A stretch of DNA of 21,947 bases from NCBI GenBank assembly GCA_030067055.1, contig JASJAL010000012.1, forward strand, positions 1 through 21,947, given 5' to 3'. The position numbers were made by a program, and so were the translations under genes. Below are positions 15,255-21,947 of this stretch, piece after piece. How positions within the stretch are numbered: position 1 is the stretch's first letter; each line of letters opens with the position of its first letter. The DNA comes from Kiloniellales bacterium (GTDB taxonomy: Bacteria > Pseudomonadota > Alphaproteobacteria > Kiloniellales > JAKSBE01). The notes beneath the pieces are model-generated. The model worked only from the letters and a program-made list of their open reading frames with translations. It searched no databases and was not told where the DNA came from.

Positions 15255-15264
15255 GGGGGTTTGG

Positions 15265-15288
15265 CGCCGGGGGTCAAGACGCCCGGCG
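15265..15288. terminator. Hairpin between ABC ATPase gene and DUF1127 gene
   Basis: CGCCGGG (15265-15271) pairs perfectly with CCCGGCG (15282-15288) across a 10-base loop. It lies 10 bases after the ATPase stop and covers the stop codon of the antisense DUF1127 gene, so it can serve both convergent transcripts. No T-tract is present. Confidence 0.5.
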
Positions 15289-15435
15289 GGCCAGGCTACG
15301 GATTTGCCAGCGGCCGATCCCGAGATCGTCGAGTTCGTCCCGATCGAGCGCCTCGAGCTCGGAGACGGTCCGATGATAGCTGCGCCAGGCGCGAAAGCGG
15401 TTGCAGTAGCGGTTCAATACGGCGGTGATCGACAT
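15274..15435 (-). CDS. DUF1127 small protein (YjiS-like)
   Basis: This 53-codon gene is easily missed because of its size. On the minus strand, ATG 15433-15435 opens MSITAVLNRYCNRFRAWR, continues with SYHRTVSELEALDRDELDDL and ends GIGRWQIRSLARRAS before TGA (15274-15276). The pattern of an arginine-rich amphipathic helix, then LxxLDRxELxDLGI and R-rich end is the hallmark of DUF1127, a family of ~45-75-residue alphaproteobacterial proteins. Some members have been implicated in RNA binding or in phosphate/carbon and stress responses; none of that can be transferred here with certainty. It sits antisense between the transporter operon and the dehydrogenase gene and has a leader with two perfect hairpins. 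An AAGG stretch precedes the start. Confidence 0.85.
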   Translation of the reverse strand: MSITAVLNRYCNRFRAWRSYHRTVSELEALDRDELDDLGIGRWQIRSLARRAS

Positions 15436-15452
15436 GGCCTTGTCCTCTGGGT

Positions 15453-15486
15453 CGCCCGGTCGGGCGGAGGTTGCTGCGTCGCAGCA
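15453..15486 (-). promoter_or_regulatory. Tandem perfect hairpins in the DUF1127 leader
   Basis: CGCCCG (15453-15458) and CGGGCG (15461-15466) form one dyad with a 2-base centre. TGCTGCG (15472-15478) and CGCAGCA (15480-15486) form another with a single central T. Both lie within 52 bases upstream of the DUF1127 start on the minus strand, and also upstream of the dehydrogenase gene on the plus strand. They could be DNA operators or RNA stems. Confidence 0.4.
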
Positions 15487-15603
15487 CTTCGACCTCTAGA
15501 TAAGGCCAGCCATGGCGCGCGGGCAGTGAAGAGACCGCAGGCCCGCCATGAAGCGCGCGCATAGCATCGCGAGCCCCGCGGCCGGCGAAGGGAGAGGGAA
15601 GCC

Positions 15604-16734
15604 ATGACGGAAATCGGCGTCGGACTGATCGGCACGGGCTACATGGGCAAGTGCCATGCTTTGGCCTGGAACGCGGTACGGCCGACCTTCGGCGGCGATC
15701 TCCCGCGCCCCAAGCTGGAGGCGGTCTGCGCCCTCACCGAGGCTGAGGCCAAGACGGCGGCGGAGGCCTTCGGCATCGGGCGTTGGACGCTCGATTGGCG
15801 CGAGGTCGTCGCCGACCCGGCGGTGGCCGCGGTTTCGATTGCGGCGCCCAACCACCTGCACTGCGAGATCGCCCTGGCTGCCCTGGAGGCCGGCAAGCAC
15901 GTCTGGTGCGAGAAGCCCATGGCGGTCTCCCTGGCCGATGCGGAGGCCATGGCCGCGGCGGCCGCCCAGTCACCGTGCCACACCATCATCGGCTTCAACT
16001 ACATCCAAAACCCGCCGCTGCAGCAGGCCCGGCGCCTGATCCGCGAGGGAGCCATCGGCCGGATCACCCAGTTTCGCTGCACCATGGACGAAGACTTCAT
16101 GGCCGACGGCACGATGCCCTGGGGACTGAGGGACGACGGCCGCTCCGGCTACGGCGCCCTGGACGACTTCGGCACCCACATGGTCTGCCTGGCCCACTTT
16201 CTGGTCGGCGAGATCGCCGAGGTGGCCGCGGTCTGGGACCGGCCCATCGCCGAGCGGCCGGTTGCGCCCGGGGCGACGGAGCGGCGTGCGGTCGAGATCC
16301 ACGACATCGCCAGCGCCCTGCTGCGCTTCGCCTCGGGGGTGACCGGCACCCTCGGCATGAGCCGCGCTGCCTGGGGCCGCAAGAGCGCCCTCTGCTTCGA
16401 GGTTCACGGCGACCGTGGGACGATCTGCTTCGACCAGGAACGGGCCAACGAGATCCAGCTCTTCCTCGCCGGCGAGGATCCGGTCACCGGCGGCTTCCGA
16501 CGGATCCTGACCGGCCCGCAGCATCCGCCCTACGACGCCTTCTGCCCGGCGCCGGGCCACGGCCTCGGCTTCAACGATCTCAAGGTGATCGAGGCCCGCC
16601 ACTTCCTGCGGGTCATCCTGGGCGAGGAGCCGGCAATCTTTGACTTCGCCGCGGGCGTCAAGATCGAGCGGACCATTCACGCCCTGGCGCGCTCGGCCGA
16701 GCGCCGGGAGTGGGTCGAGGTGGCAGGGTCTTGA
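15604..16734 (+). CDS. Gfo/Idh/MocA-family oxidoreductase
   Basis: This is a 376-residue NAD(P)-dependent sugar/cyclitol dehydrogenase. The ATG is preceded by GGGAGAGGGAAG. The Rossmann motif GLIGTGYMGKCHA is at 7-19 and the family-defining EKP at 103-105 (VWCEKPMAVSL), whose lysine takes part in catalysis. YGALDDFGTHMVCLAHFL, with the D-x-x-x-H pair, forms the catalytic end. The substrate-binding C-terminal domain occupies about 130-360. The length is somewhat above IolG/IdhA (~330-340), and the N-terminal style differs from classical inositol 2-dehydrogenase, so the exact polyol is open. It lies between the transporter operon and iolC in the same catabolic island, but has its own leader. 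Confidence 0.9.
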   Translation: MTEIGVGLIGTGYMGKCHALAWNAVRPTFGGDLPRPKLEAVCALTEAEAKTAAEAFGIGRWTLDWREVVADPAVAAVSIAAPNHLHCEIALAALEAGKHVWCEKPMAVSLADAEAMAAAAAQSPCHTIIGFNYIQNPPLQQARRLIREGAIGRITQFRCTMDEDFMADGTMPWGLRDDGRSGYGALDDFGTHMVCLAHFLVGEIAEVAAVWDRPIAERPVAPGATERRAVEIHDIASALLRFASGVTGTLGMSRAAWGRKSALCFEVHGDRGTICFDQERANEIQLFLAGEDPVTGGFRRILTGPQHPPYDAFCPAPGHGLGFNDLKVIEARHFLRVILGEEPAIFDFAAGVKIERTIHALARSAERREWVEVAGS

Positions 16735-16772
16735 GCCCACCCACTCATTGCTGAGGTCTATCCATCACATCT

Positions 16773-16810
16773 GCTGTCATTGCTGGATCAAGTCCGGGGA
16801 TGACAACAGC
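16773..16810. repeat. Palindromic intergenic element, possible dispersed repeat and terminator
   Basis: TGTCAT (16775-16780) pairs with ATGACA (16800-16805), enclosing an imperfect inner stem around GGATCAAGTCC. The word GGATCAAGTCCGGGGATGAC closely resembles short palindromic repeats that I recall as scattered through intergenic regions of many alphaproteobacteria. It occupies the 83-bp gap between the convergent dehydrogenase and iolC genes, so it may also act as a terminator. Only one copy is in the window. Confidence 0.5.
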
Positions 16811-16817
16811 CTAGAAG

Positions 16818-18707
16818 TCAGCCGGCGGGCGACCTCGACTGCCAGAGCGCGAGGATCTCGCGGTAGCGTTCGGCGATCGCGGCAATGGTGCCGGCGTCGT
16901 CGAGCTCTCCCGCGAACCAGGCCTCGGCGGCCGGCTGGAAGATGCTGCGGCCGATGGCGAAGCCGCGGCAGAGCGGGGTGCCGGCCGCCGCGTCGAAGCT
17001 GCGCTTGAGTTCCGCGACCGTGCCGCCGAGACCCAATATCAAGAAGCCCCGGCAATGCGGATCGCGGGCCTGGATGATACCGCCGATCTCCCGCCAAGCT
17101 TGCGCGCTCGCGGCCGGCGGCAGCTTCCACCAGTCCGCGGCGATCCCCGCGTCGTAGAGCGCAGTCAACGCGTCGGCCACGGCGCCCTCGGTATCGCGCC
17201 GACCCTCCGGAGGAATGACCTCGAGCAGCAGTTCGCGGCCGGTCTGGGCGCAAGCTTCGGCGAGCTGCCGCAGCTTGGCCTCCTGCGCTTCCCGCAGCGG
17301 GGCGGGATCCTCGGTATCGTAGAAGACAAGACATTTTGCGATCTGCTCCCGGGGCCAGGCGCGCAGGGCCAGGCCCGGGTTGGGATCGGTCTCGAAGGCC
17401 AGCGGGCGCGACCCCGGCACCTCGACCGCCCGGGCCAGCCACCAGCCCCGGCCCGTCCAGCGGGCCAGCACGGCCTCGCCGTATCGGCCATCGATAAGGG
17501 CCCCCCGGCATGCCGCGTCGCCGGCGGCGGCTTCCAGGGCCTGCGCGACGAGCAGCTTGAAGTCGGCGATCCGCGCGAAGGCGGCACCGTGGCGCTCGGC
17601 AATCGCCTCCAGCTGGCTGCGATGGTCGAATGCGAGGGCCGCCACCTCGGCCGGCGCCGGCCCGCGCGTGGTCACCCGGTGGAGCTGCTCCAGCGCCGCG
17701 TCCGGCCGCCCGGTGGTCCTGAACTGCGCCAACTCCTCGCGGCTCGGCATGGCGGGGGAACAGCCGTGGCGAGAGACCACCAGCGCGCCCACGGCGTTGC
17801 CGAGTTCGGCACACTCGGCCAGGGGCCGGTCGCGCAGCCAGCCCGAGAGAAAGCCGCTCAGGAAGCCGTCGCCGGCACCCAGGGTGTTGAAGACCTCGAC
17901 CGGACGGCCGCGCTGGACCAGCCCGGCCTCCAGGTCCTCGGGGATCGCGCCGTCGAAGACGATGCAGCCCTGGGCGCCGCGCTTGACCACCAGCACGGCG
18001 TCGGTCAGCCGGCGCATGCTCTCCAGAGCCTCACGGGTCTCGTCGATGCCACCGGCGATGTGGATCTCCTCCTCGGTGCCGACCACGAGATCGCAGTCGG
18101 GCAGAATCTCCTGCAATCGCTGCGATGTCTCCAGATCCGCAGCGTAGCGGCTCTCGCCGCTGGCGTGGCCGGTCAGGCCCCAGAGCACCGGCCGGTAGTC
18201 GATGTCGAAAATCACCTTGGTTCCGGCTGCGCGGGCGTGGCCGATTGCCGCCTTGCTGGCGGCTTCGACGTCGGGTCGGGAAAGGTGCGTGCCGGTGACC
18301 ATAAGGGCCCGGGCCGAGGCGATGAAGGCCGGGTCGATCTGCGCCGCCGTCATGGCCATGTCGGCGCAGTCGCTGCGGTAGAAGATGTGCGGGATGTGGT
18401 CGCGGTCGCGAATTCCCAGGATCACCAGGGCGGTCAGGCGCTCGGGATCGACGGAGATGCCGGCGGTCTCGACCCCTTCGGCGGCCAGGGTCTCGACGAC
18501 GAAGCGTCCCATCTGCTCGTCGCCGACCCGGCTGATGACGCCGCTCTTCAGGCCCAGCCGTGCCGTGCCGATGGCGACGTTCGCCGGGCAGCCGCCGACG
18601 TACTTGGCGAAGCTCTGGATGTCTTCCAGGCGGCCGCCGACCTGCTCGCCGTAGAGGTCGACGGCGGCGCGGCCGAGGCAGAGCAGGTCCAGGGGTCGCT
18701 CGGTCAT
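16818..18707 (-). CDS. iolC: Bifunctional 5-dehydro-2-deoxygluconokinase / DUF2090 aldolase-like fusion
   Basis: This is a 629-residue two-domain cytosolic enzyme. The PfkB kinase domain (1 to about 330) has YVGGCPANVAIGTARLG (sugar site), FDIDYRPVLW, and the anion hole plus catalytic base NTLGAGDG with D280. The DUF2090 class-I-aldolase-like domain (about 345-625) starts with ALAFDHRSQ and contains EVPGSRPLAFE, CLVFYDTEDP, ADWWKLPP and GFAIGRSIF. Proteobacterial IolC proteins of ~640 residues share this exact layout; they phosphorylate 2-deoxy-5-keto-gluconate and probably cleave it to DHAP and malonic semialdehyde. Start ATG 18705-18707 overlaps the stop of the upstream RpiR gene (ATGA), so longer versions of the frame are rejected. 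The partner genes iolB, iolD and iolE are not in the window. Confidence 0.9.
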   Translation of the reverse strand: MTERPLDLLCLGRAAVDLYGEQVGGRLEDIQSFAKYVGGCPANVAIGTARLGLKSGVISRVGDEQMGRFVVETLAAEGVETAGISVDPERLTALVILGIRDRDHIPHIFYRSDCADMAMTAAQIDPAFIASARALMVTGTHLSRPDVEAASKAAIGHARAAGTKVIFDIDYRPVLWGLTGHASGESRYAADLETSQRLQEILPDCDLVVGTEEEIHIAGGIDETREALESMRRLTDAVLVVKRGAQGCIVFDGAIPEDLEAGLVQRGRPVEVFNTLGAGDGFLSGFLSGWLRDRPLAECAELGNAVGALVVSRHGCSPAMPSREELAQFRTTGRPDAALEQLHRVTTRGPAPAEVAALAFDHRSQLEAIAERHGAAFARIADFKLLVAQALEAAAGDAACRGALIDGRYGEAVLARWTGRGWWLARAVEVPGSRPLAFETDPNPGLALRAWPREQIAKCLVFYDTEDPAPLREAQEAKLRQLAEACAQTGRELLLEVIPPEGRRDTEGAVADALTALYDAGIAADWWKLPPAASAQAWREIGGIIQARDPHCRGFLILGLGGTVAELKRSFDAAAGTPLCRGFAIGRSIFQPAAEAWFAGELDDAGTIAAIAERYREILALWQSRSPAG

Positions 18708-19582
18708 TGGATCGGCTCCGATGTGGGAACGGCCAGTCGGCGCCCGAGGCCGACCACCAGGACCTGGGCCAGCAGGATCGGTGCGACCAAGGTCTGGAAA
18801 CCCTGGTCGCCGGGTTCCTGAATCTCGAAGCTGAGGGTCGCGTCGCGAGCGATGGGGCTGAGGGCCGAGTCGGTGATTGCGATGACCGGCACCCCGGCGG
18901 CCGCGCGCTGGGCGACGATCTCGATCACCTCCGGCGCGTAGGGCTTGAAGCTGATTGCGATCAGCGCGTCGTCCGGCCCGGCTTGAGCGGCCTGCTGTTC
19001 GATCAATCCCCCGGCGCCGTCGATCAGCAGGCAGCGCTGCTCCAGACGGCCGAGAGCGTAGGCGAGGTAGAAGGCGACCGGAAAGGCGCGGCGCTGCGCG
19101 AGGACGAAGCGGGTTTCGGCGCCGGCCAGAATCTCGACCGCCGCCTCGATCTTGGCGGCCGGCGTGTGGTCGCGCAGCTGTTCGAGGGCTGCGTGGCCCT
19201 GGTCGGCAAAGGCCTGCAGCAGGGCGGCCGTGGTTTCGGCTTCTTCCGCTTCGCCGTCGAGCGCGCGAATCCGCTCGCGGTAGCTGGGCGCGGCGGCGAT
19301 CAGGCGCAGGCGAAAGACCTGCTGCATGTCGCTGAAGCCGTCGTAACCGAAGGCCTTGGCAAAGCGCACCATGCTGGAGGGTTGCACCCCCAGCCGGTCG
19401 GCGGCCGAGGTCACCGTGGCCAGCGCCAGGTCGTCCGGATGATCCAGAGCGAACTCGGCGATCCGCTTGAGTTGTCCGCTCAGGCTGCCATAGCGGCCGG
19501 CGATGCTGTCCTTCAGAGCTTCGAAGTCGTCCGCTGCGGGCTGCGCTGCTTGGCTTGGCTCGGGCATGGTCGTCCGCTGCAT
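18704..19582 (-). CDS. RpiR-family transcriptional regulator (HTH + SIS), second of two
   Basis: This is a 292-residue regulator. The HTH domain (about 25-100) includes LSGQLKRIAEFALDHPDDLAL and SSMVRFAKAFGYDGFSDMQQ. The SIS domain (about 135-280) has ETRFVLAQRRAFPVAFYLA, DALIAISFKPYAPEVIEI and PVIAITDSALSPIA. The motif order is the same as in the paralogue at 11277-12128, pointing to a duplication within one regulatory theme. An alternative start five residues in (19567) is possible; neither start has a strong ribosome site. Its TGA overlaps the iolC ATG by sharing four bases, so the kinase is translated by coupling from the regulator message. It diverges from the dehydrogenase-SDR operon across 130 bp containing repeated GAAATTTC sites, its probable operators. 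Confidence 0.92.
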   Translation of the reverse strand: MQRTTMPEPSQAAQPAADDFEALKDSIAGRYGSLSGQLKRIAEFALDHPDDLALATVTSAADRLGVQPSSMVRFAKAFGYDGFSDMQQVFRLRLIAAAPSYRERIRALDGEAEEAETTAALLQAFADQGHAALEQLRDHTPAAKIEAAVEILAGAETRFVLAQRRAFPVAFYLAYALGRLEQRCLLIDGAGGLIEQQAAQAGPDDALIAISFKPYAPEVIEIVAQRAAAGVPVIAITDSALSPIARDATLSFEIQEPGDQGFQTLVAPILLAQVLVVGLGRRLAVPTSEPIQ

Positions 19583-19636
19583 TCTCAGTCTGACCAGCCG
19601 TTATCGGGGCTGGCCTTGGAACAAAGGCGTTGGATT

Positions 19637-19682
19637 TTGACAAGAAAAGAAATTTCCATCAATCTCCAAGTGTCGAAATTTC
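19637..19682 (+). promoter_or_regulatory. Promoter with perfect -35 and paired GAAATTTC operators
   Basis: TTGACA (19637-19642) is a consensus -35; the -10 at the expected distance is poor, suggesting activator dependence or weak basal use. The palindrome GAAATTTC occurs at 19649-19656 and 19675-19682, spaced 26 bp centre to centre, covering the core promoter. 19644-19657 also reads GAAA-N6-TTCC, one mismatch from GGAA-N6-TTCC. This position suits steric repression by the divergent RpiR protein. Confidence 0.5.
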
Positions 19683-19712
19683 ATTCATGTCTCTGGGAGG
19701 CGAAGGGAAGCG

Positions 19713-20615
19713 ATGACCAAGCGGATCGGTTTTATCGGTGTGGGGTTGATGGGACACGGCATGGCCAAGAACCTGCTCGAAAAGGGCTTCCCGGTGACCG
19801 CCATGGCGCATCGCAATCGGGCGCCGCTGGAGGATCTGGTCGCGCGCGGCGCCCAGGAGGCCTCCGATCCCAAGACCTTGACCGAGGCCTCGGACATCGT
19901 GATCACCTGCGTGACCGGGGCGCCCCAGGTCGAGGCCGTGGCCTATGGCGAGACCGGCATCCTGGCCGCCGCGCGCGCCGGGCTGATCGTGATCGACTGC
20001 TCCTCCAGCGAGCCTGCGACCACCGCCAAGCTCGCCGAGGACCTGGCCGCCCAGGGCGCGGTCCTGGCCGACGCGCCCCTGGCCCGCACCCCGGTCGAGG
20101 CCGAGGCCGGTCGGCTCAACACCATGGTTGGCGCCGACGAGGCGACCTTCGCCGAGATCCGTCCGGTGCTCGAGACCTTCTGCGAGAACATCTTTCACGT
20201 CGGCCCGGTGGGTAGTGGCCACAAGTGCAAGCTGGTCAACAACTTCCTGGCCATGGGTCAGGCCGCATTGATCGCCGAGGCGCTGGCGGCTTGCGCTGCG
20301 ACCGGGGTCGACATCGGCAAGTTCTACGAGGTGGTCTCGGCCGGCGGCGCCAACAGCGGGATCTTCCAGATGATCCTGCCCAAGGCGATGAACGAGGACG
20401 ATTTCTCGGGCCTGAAGTTCAGCCTGGCCAACGCGGCAAAGGATCTGCGCTACTATACCCGGATGACCGAGGCCGCCCAGTTGACGGGCAACCTGGGCAA
20501 CGGCGTCCACCACGCCCTGGTCCAGGGCCTCAACATCGGCTTCGCCGAGGGTTACGTCGGCGACCTGATTCGTGCCCAGGCGAAGCTGAACGGGACCAAG
20601 ATCCTGGGGGAATGA
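19713..20615 (+). CDS. NAD(P)-dependent 3-hydroxyisobutyrate-dehydrogenase-family oxidoreductase with variant substrate loop
   Basis: This is a 300-residue beta-hydroxyacid dehydrogenase. ATG 19713 has AAGGGAAG upstream. The nucleotide motif GFIGVGLMGHGMAK is at 6-19 and the catalytic lysine K173 with asparagines in GHKCKLVNN (169-177). The substrate loop is DAPLARTP (120-127) rather than the DxPVSGG of most relatives, including the GlxR-like enzyme at 3666-4568. Replacement of the small SGG by ART places an arginine where the substrate carboxylate is normally held, hinting at a different anionic group; sulfolactaldehyde reductase YihU, as I remember it, has a similar GRTS there. The partner is probably a small semialdehyde, for example malonic semialdehyde produced by the IolC fusion (inference). 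The SDR gene starts 7 bases downstream, forming an operon. Confidence 0.87.
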   Translation: MTKRIGFIGVGLMGHGMAKNLLEKGFPVTAMAHRNRAPLEDLVARGAQEASDPKTLTEASDIVITCVTGAPQVEAVAYGETGILAAARAGLIVIDCSSSEPATTAKLAEDLAAQGAVLADAPLARTPVEAEAGRLNTMVGADEATFAEIRPVLETFCENIFHVGPVGSGHKCKLVNNFLAMGQAALIAEALAACAATGVDIGKFYEVVSAGGANSGIFQMILPKAMNEDDFSGLKFSLANAAKDLRYYTRMTEAAQLTGNLGNGVHHALVQGLNIGFAEGYVGDLIRAQAKLNGTKILGE

Positions 20616-20622
20616 TCGCAGA

Positions 20623-21369
20623 ATGACCGTAACACTGGAGGGCAAGCGCGCCCTGGTCACCGGCGCCGCCGGAGTGCTGGGCGCGGCGGTGTCGGCGGCC
20701 CTGGTCGAGTCCGGCCTGAAGGTCGTGATGCTCGACGTCGCCGCCGATCGACTGCGGGAACTTGCCCTCGGCCTCGGTCCGGCCGCGCAGCCGCTGGCGC
20801 TCGACATCGCCGACCCGCAGGCGGTGACGGAAGCCTGCGACCGGATCCGCGCCGAACAGGGCGAGATCGACGTCCTGGTCAACAACGCCGGCATCCTGTC
20901 GAACAACAAGGCGGCTGAAACTGCGCCCGAGGAATGGCGTCGGGTCATGAGCGTCAACCTGGACGGCGCCTTCTACCTGGCCCGCGAATGGCTGCCGGCG
21001 ATGAAGGCCAAGGGCTGGGGCCGCATCGTCAACATCTGCTCGCTGGCCTCCAAGACCGGCGGCCTGACCGCGGGCACAGCCTACAGCACCTCCAAGGGCG
21101 GGATGACCGCGCTGACCCTGTCCCTGGCGCGAGAGTCGGCGGCCTCCGGGGTCACGGTCAACGGCATCGCACCGGCCTACATCCGCACCCCGATGGTGAC
21201 CGACCAGCTGACCGAGGCGCAACGCCAGAAGCTGCTGTCGGAGATCCCCGTCGGCCGCTTCTGCGAGGCCGAGGAGGTCGCCCACGTCGTGCAATTCTTG
21301 GTGTCACCGCTCTCCGGCTTCATCACCGGCGAGATCATCGACATCAACGGCGGACTGCTGATGGATTAG
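20623..21369 (+). CDS. Short-chain dehydrogenase/reductase (classical SDR)
   Basis: This is a 248-residue NAD(P)-dependent oxidoreductase of standard length. The cofactor motif TGAAGVLGAA is at 13-22, D61 in LDIAD binds adenine, NNAG is at 87-90, and the catalytic tetrad is N112 (VNLDG), S140 (NICSLAS), Y154 and K158 (YSTSK). NGIAPAYIRTPM and SGFITGEIIDINGG complete the fold. D38 at the end of beta-2 (VVMLDVA) suggests preference for NAD(H). It follows the HIBADH-family gene by 7 bases, with GGGGGA before the ATG, so it is the second gene of the operon. In this setting a polyol or keto-sugar dehydrogenase is more likely than a fatty-acid FabG, but the reaction is unassigned. Confidence 0.9.
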   Translation: MTVTLEGKRALVTGAAGVLGAAVSAALVESGLKVVMLDVAADRLRELALGLGPAAQPLALDIADPQAVTEACDRIRAEQGEIDVLVNNAGILSNNKAAETAPEEWRRVMSVNLDGAFYLAREWLPAMKAKGWGRIVNICSLASKTGGLTAGTAYSTSKGGMTALTLSLARESAASGVTVNGIAPAYIRTPMVTDQLTEAQRQKLLSEIPVGRFCEAEEVAHVVQFLVSPLSGFITGEIIDINGGLLMD

Positions 21370-21447
21370 GGTCTGACCACCGTCGGCGCTCAAGAGGCCG
21401 CAGAGACAGCCGAGGCGTTCGACCGCGCCGGTGTTGTGAAACTCTGT

Positions 21448-21947
21448 CTAAGTGCGCGGCCTGAGCTCGGCGTTGAGGCGGGCGAGAAGGGCCTGGAACC
21501 TTGGGTGGGCCCGCAGCGGGTCGATGTCCTCGTCGCTGGTCATCCACTGCGCCAGGCGCCGCTGCCATTCGGGCGGCGATCGGAAGGCCTGCTCCAGCCG
21601 GTCCAGGGCGCTGCCCATGTCGCCGAGAAAGGCATGAGTCCGGGCCACGTTGTAGTGGACCAGGGCATCGTCGGGGCCGAGCGTGATCGCGCGTTCCGCC
21701 CAGGCCAGCGCGCGCTCCACCTGTCCCCGTTCGGCCAGCAGGGCGCTGCCGAAGGCCAGGGCGTCCGCGTTCTCGGGATGGGCCTCGACCGCTGCCTCGA
21801 CACGTTCCAGGGCCCGGCGCGCCGCAGCCTCGAAATCCTCGGTTCTGCCAAGGATCCTGTATTCCGAAGCCAGGAGCCCGAGCGCGCGATAGTCCTTCGG
21901 CCGCAGGCGCGCGGCCTCCTCGAAGAGCGTCGCGGCCTTCTGGTGCA
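21448..21947 (-). CDS. TPR-repeat protein, C-terminal part (5' end outside window)
   Basis: The minus-strand frame is open from the window edge to TAG at 21448-21450, giving about 166 residues. It reads as helical TPR repeats: KAATLFEEAARLRPKDYRAL, EAAVEAHPENADALAFGSAL with ERALAWAERAITLGPDD, and ALVHYNVARTHAFLGDMGSA. The end, WMTSDEDIDPLRAHPRFQAL, is the tail commonly seen in bacterial proteins that join an adenylate-cyclase or winged-helix domain, a TolB-like segment and C-terminal TPRs. The N-terminal domain, and therefore the function, lies outside the window. An internal ATG at 21720 exists but the frame clearly continues upstream with repeat sequence, so it is not the start. It converges with the SDR gene. 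Confidence 0.85.
   Translation of the reverse strand, partial: HQKAATLFEEAARLRPKDYRALGLLASEYRILGRTEDFEAAARRALERVEAAVEAHPENADALAFGSALLAERGQVERALAWAERAITLGPDDALVHYNVARTHAFLGDMGSALDRLEQAFRSPPEWQRRLAQWMTSDEDIDPLRAHPRFQALLARLNAELRPRT

Noticed and set aside
18708..19643. N-terminal extension of IolC by more than 300 residues
   Set aside because: The extension overlaps the RpiR gene in another frame and is low-complexity Arg/Gly. The ATG at 18707 gives a normal IolC start, coupled to the RpiR stop.
656..20615. A sulfonate-degradation theme joining the PLP lyase with the YihU-like loop enzyme
   Set aside because: The two genes are about 19 kb apart in separate operons, and the IolC fusion argues for inositol-type chemistry. 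Kept only as an alternative for the single dehydrogenase.
1..21947. CRISPR arrays, tRNA or rRNA genes, insertion sequences, att sites
   Set aside because: No regularly spaced repeats, tRNA-like cloverleaf, transposase motif or flanking terminal repeats were seen when reading both strands. A covariance-model scan would be needed to exclude small RNAs.

Overview
This is a GC-rich, densely coding stretch of chromosome. Gene content and protein style (CUT2 sugar ABC system with a single-domain ATPase, fused IolC/DUF2090, RpiR regulators, TRAP permease, DUF1127 small protein) suggest an alphaproteobacterium, probably Rhodospirillales-like. That placement is inference: there is no rRNA or marker gene here. 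No tRNA, IS element, phage gene or CRISPR array was seen.

Layout. (1) 1-1693: the 3' end of a TRAP transporter permease, directly followed by a PLP-dependent D-cysteine desulfhydrase / cysteate sulfo-lyase-like enzyme. (2) 1773-3595: a small membrane-anchored protein of unknown function and a chemoreceptor with a six-helix membrane sensor. (3) 3666-5395, minus strand: hydroxypyruvate isomerase then tartronate semialdehyde reductase, the glyoxylate/glycerate route. (4) 5586-6468: divergent VOC-family and NIPSNAP-family genes sharing a palindrome-rich promoter region. (5) 6800-11228: four co-directional genes of unassigned joint function, namely a P-loop NTPase, an ABC half-exporter with an unusual Q-loop, an Asp/Asn beta-hydroxylase-like 2OG oxygenase, and an exported alpha/beta hydrolase. 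This is the best candidate for an undescribed system. (6) 11277-21369: a polyol (inositol-type) uptake and catabolism island. One RpiR repressor diverges from a binding protein-permease-ATPase operon. A Gfo/Idh dehydrogenase follows. A second RpiR overlaps iolC (kinase-aldolase fusion) and diverges from a hydroxyacid dehydrogenase-SDR operon. A 53-residue DUF1127 gene lies antisense inside the island. (7) 21448-21947, minus strand: the C-terminal part of a TPR protein.

How the island may work (inference): the ABC system imports a cyclitol or sugar, the Gfo/Idh enzyme and SDR oxidise it or a relative, the fused IolC phosphorylates and cleaves the product, and the HIBADH-family enzyme reduces a semialdehyde. 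The two RpiR proteins would sense phosphorylated intermediates. The inositol genes iolB, iolD and iolE are absent from the window, so either they lie elsewhere or the substrate is not myo-inositol.

Several very long reading frames run antisense to real genes. They are by-products of the high GC content and are not annotated.
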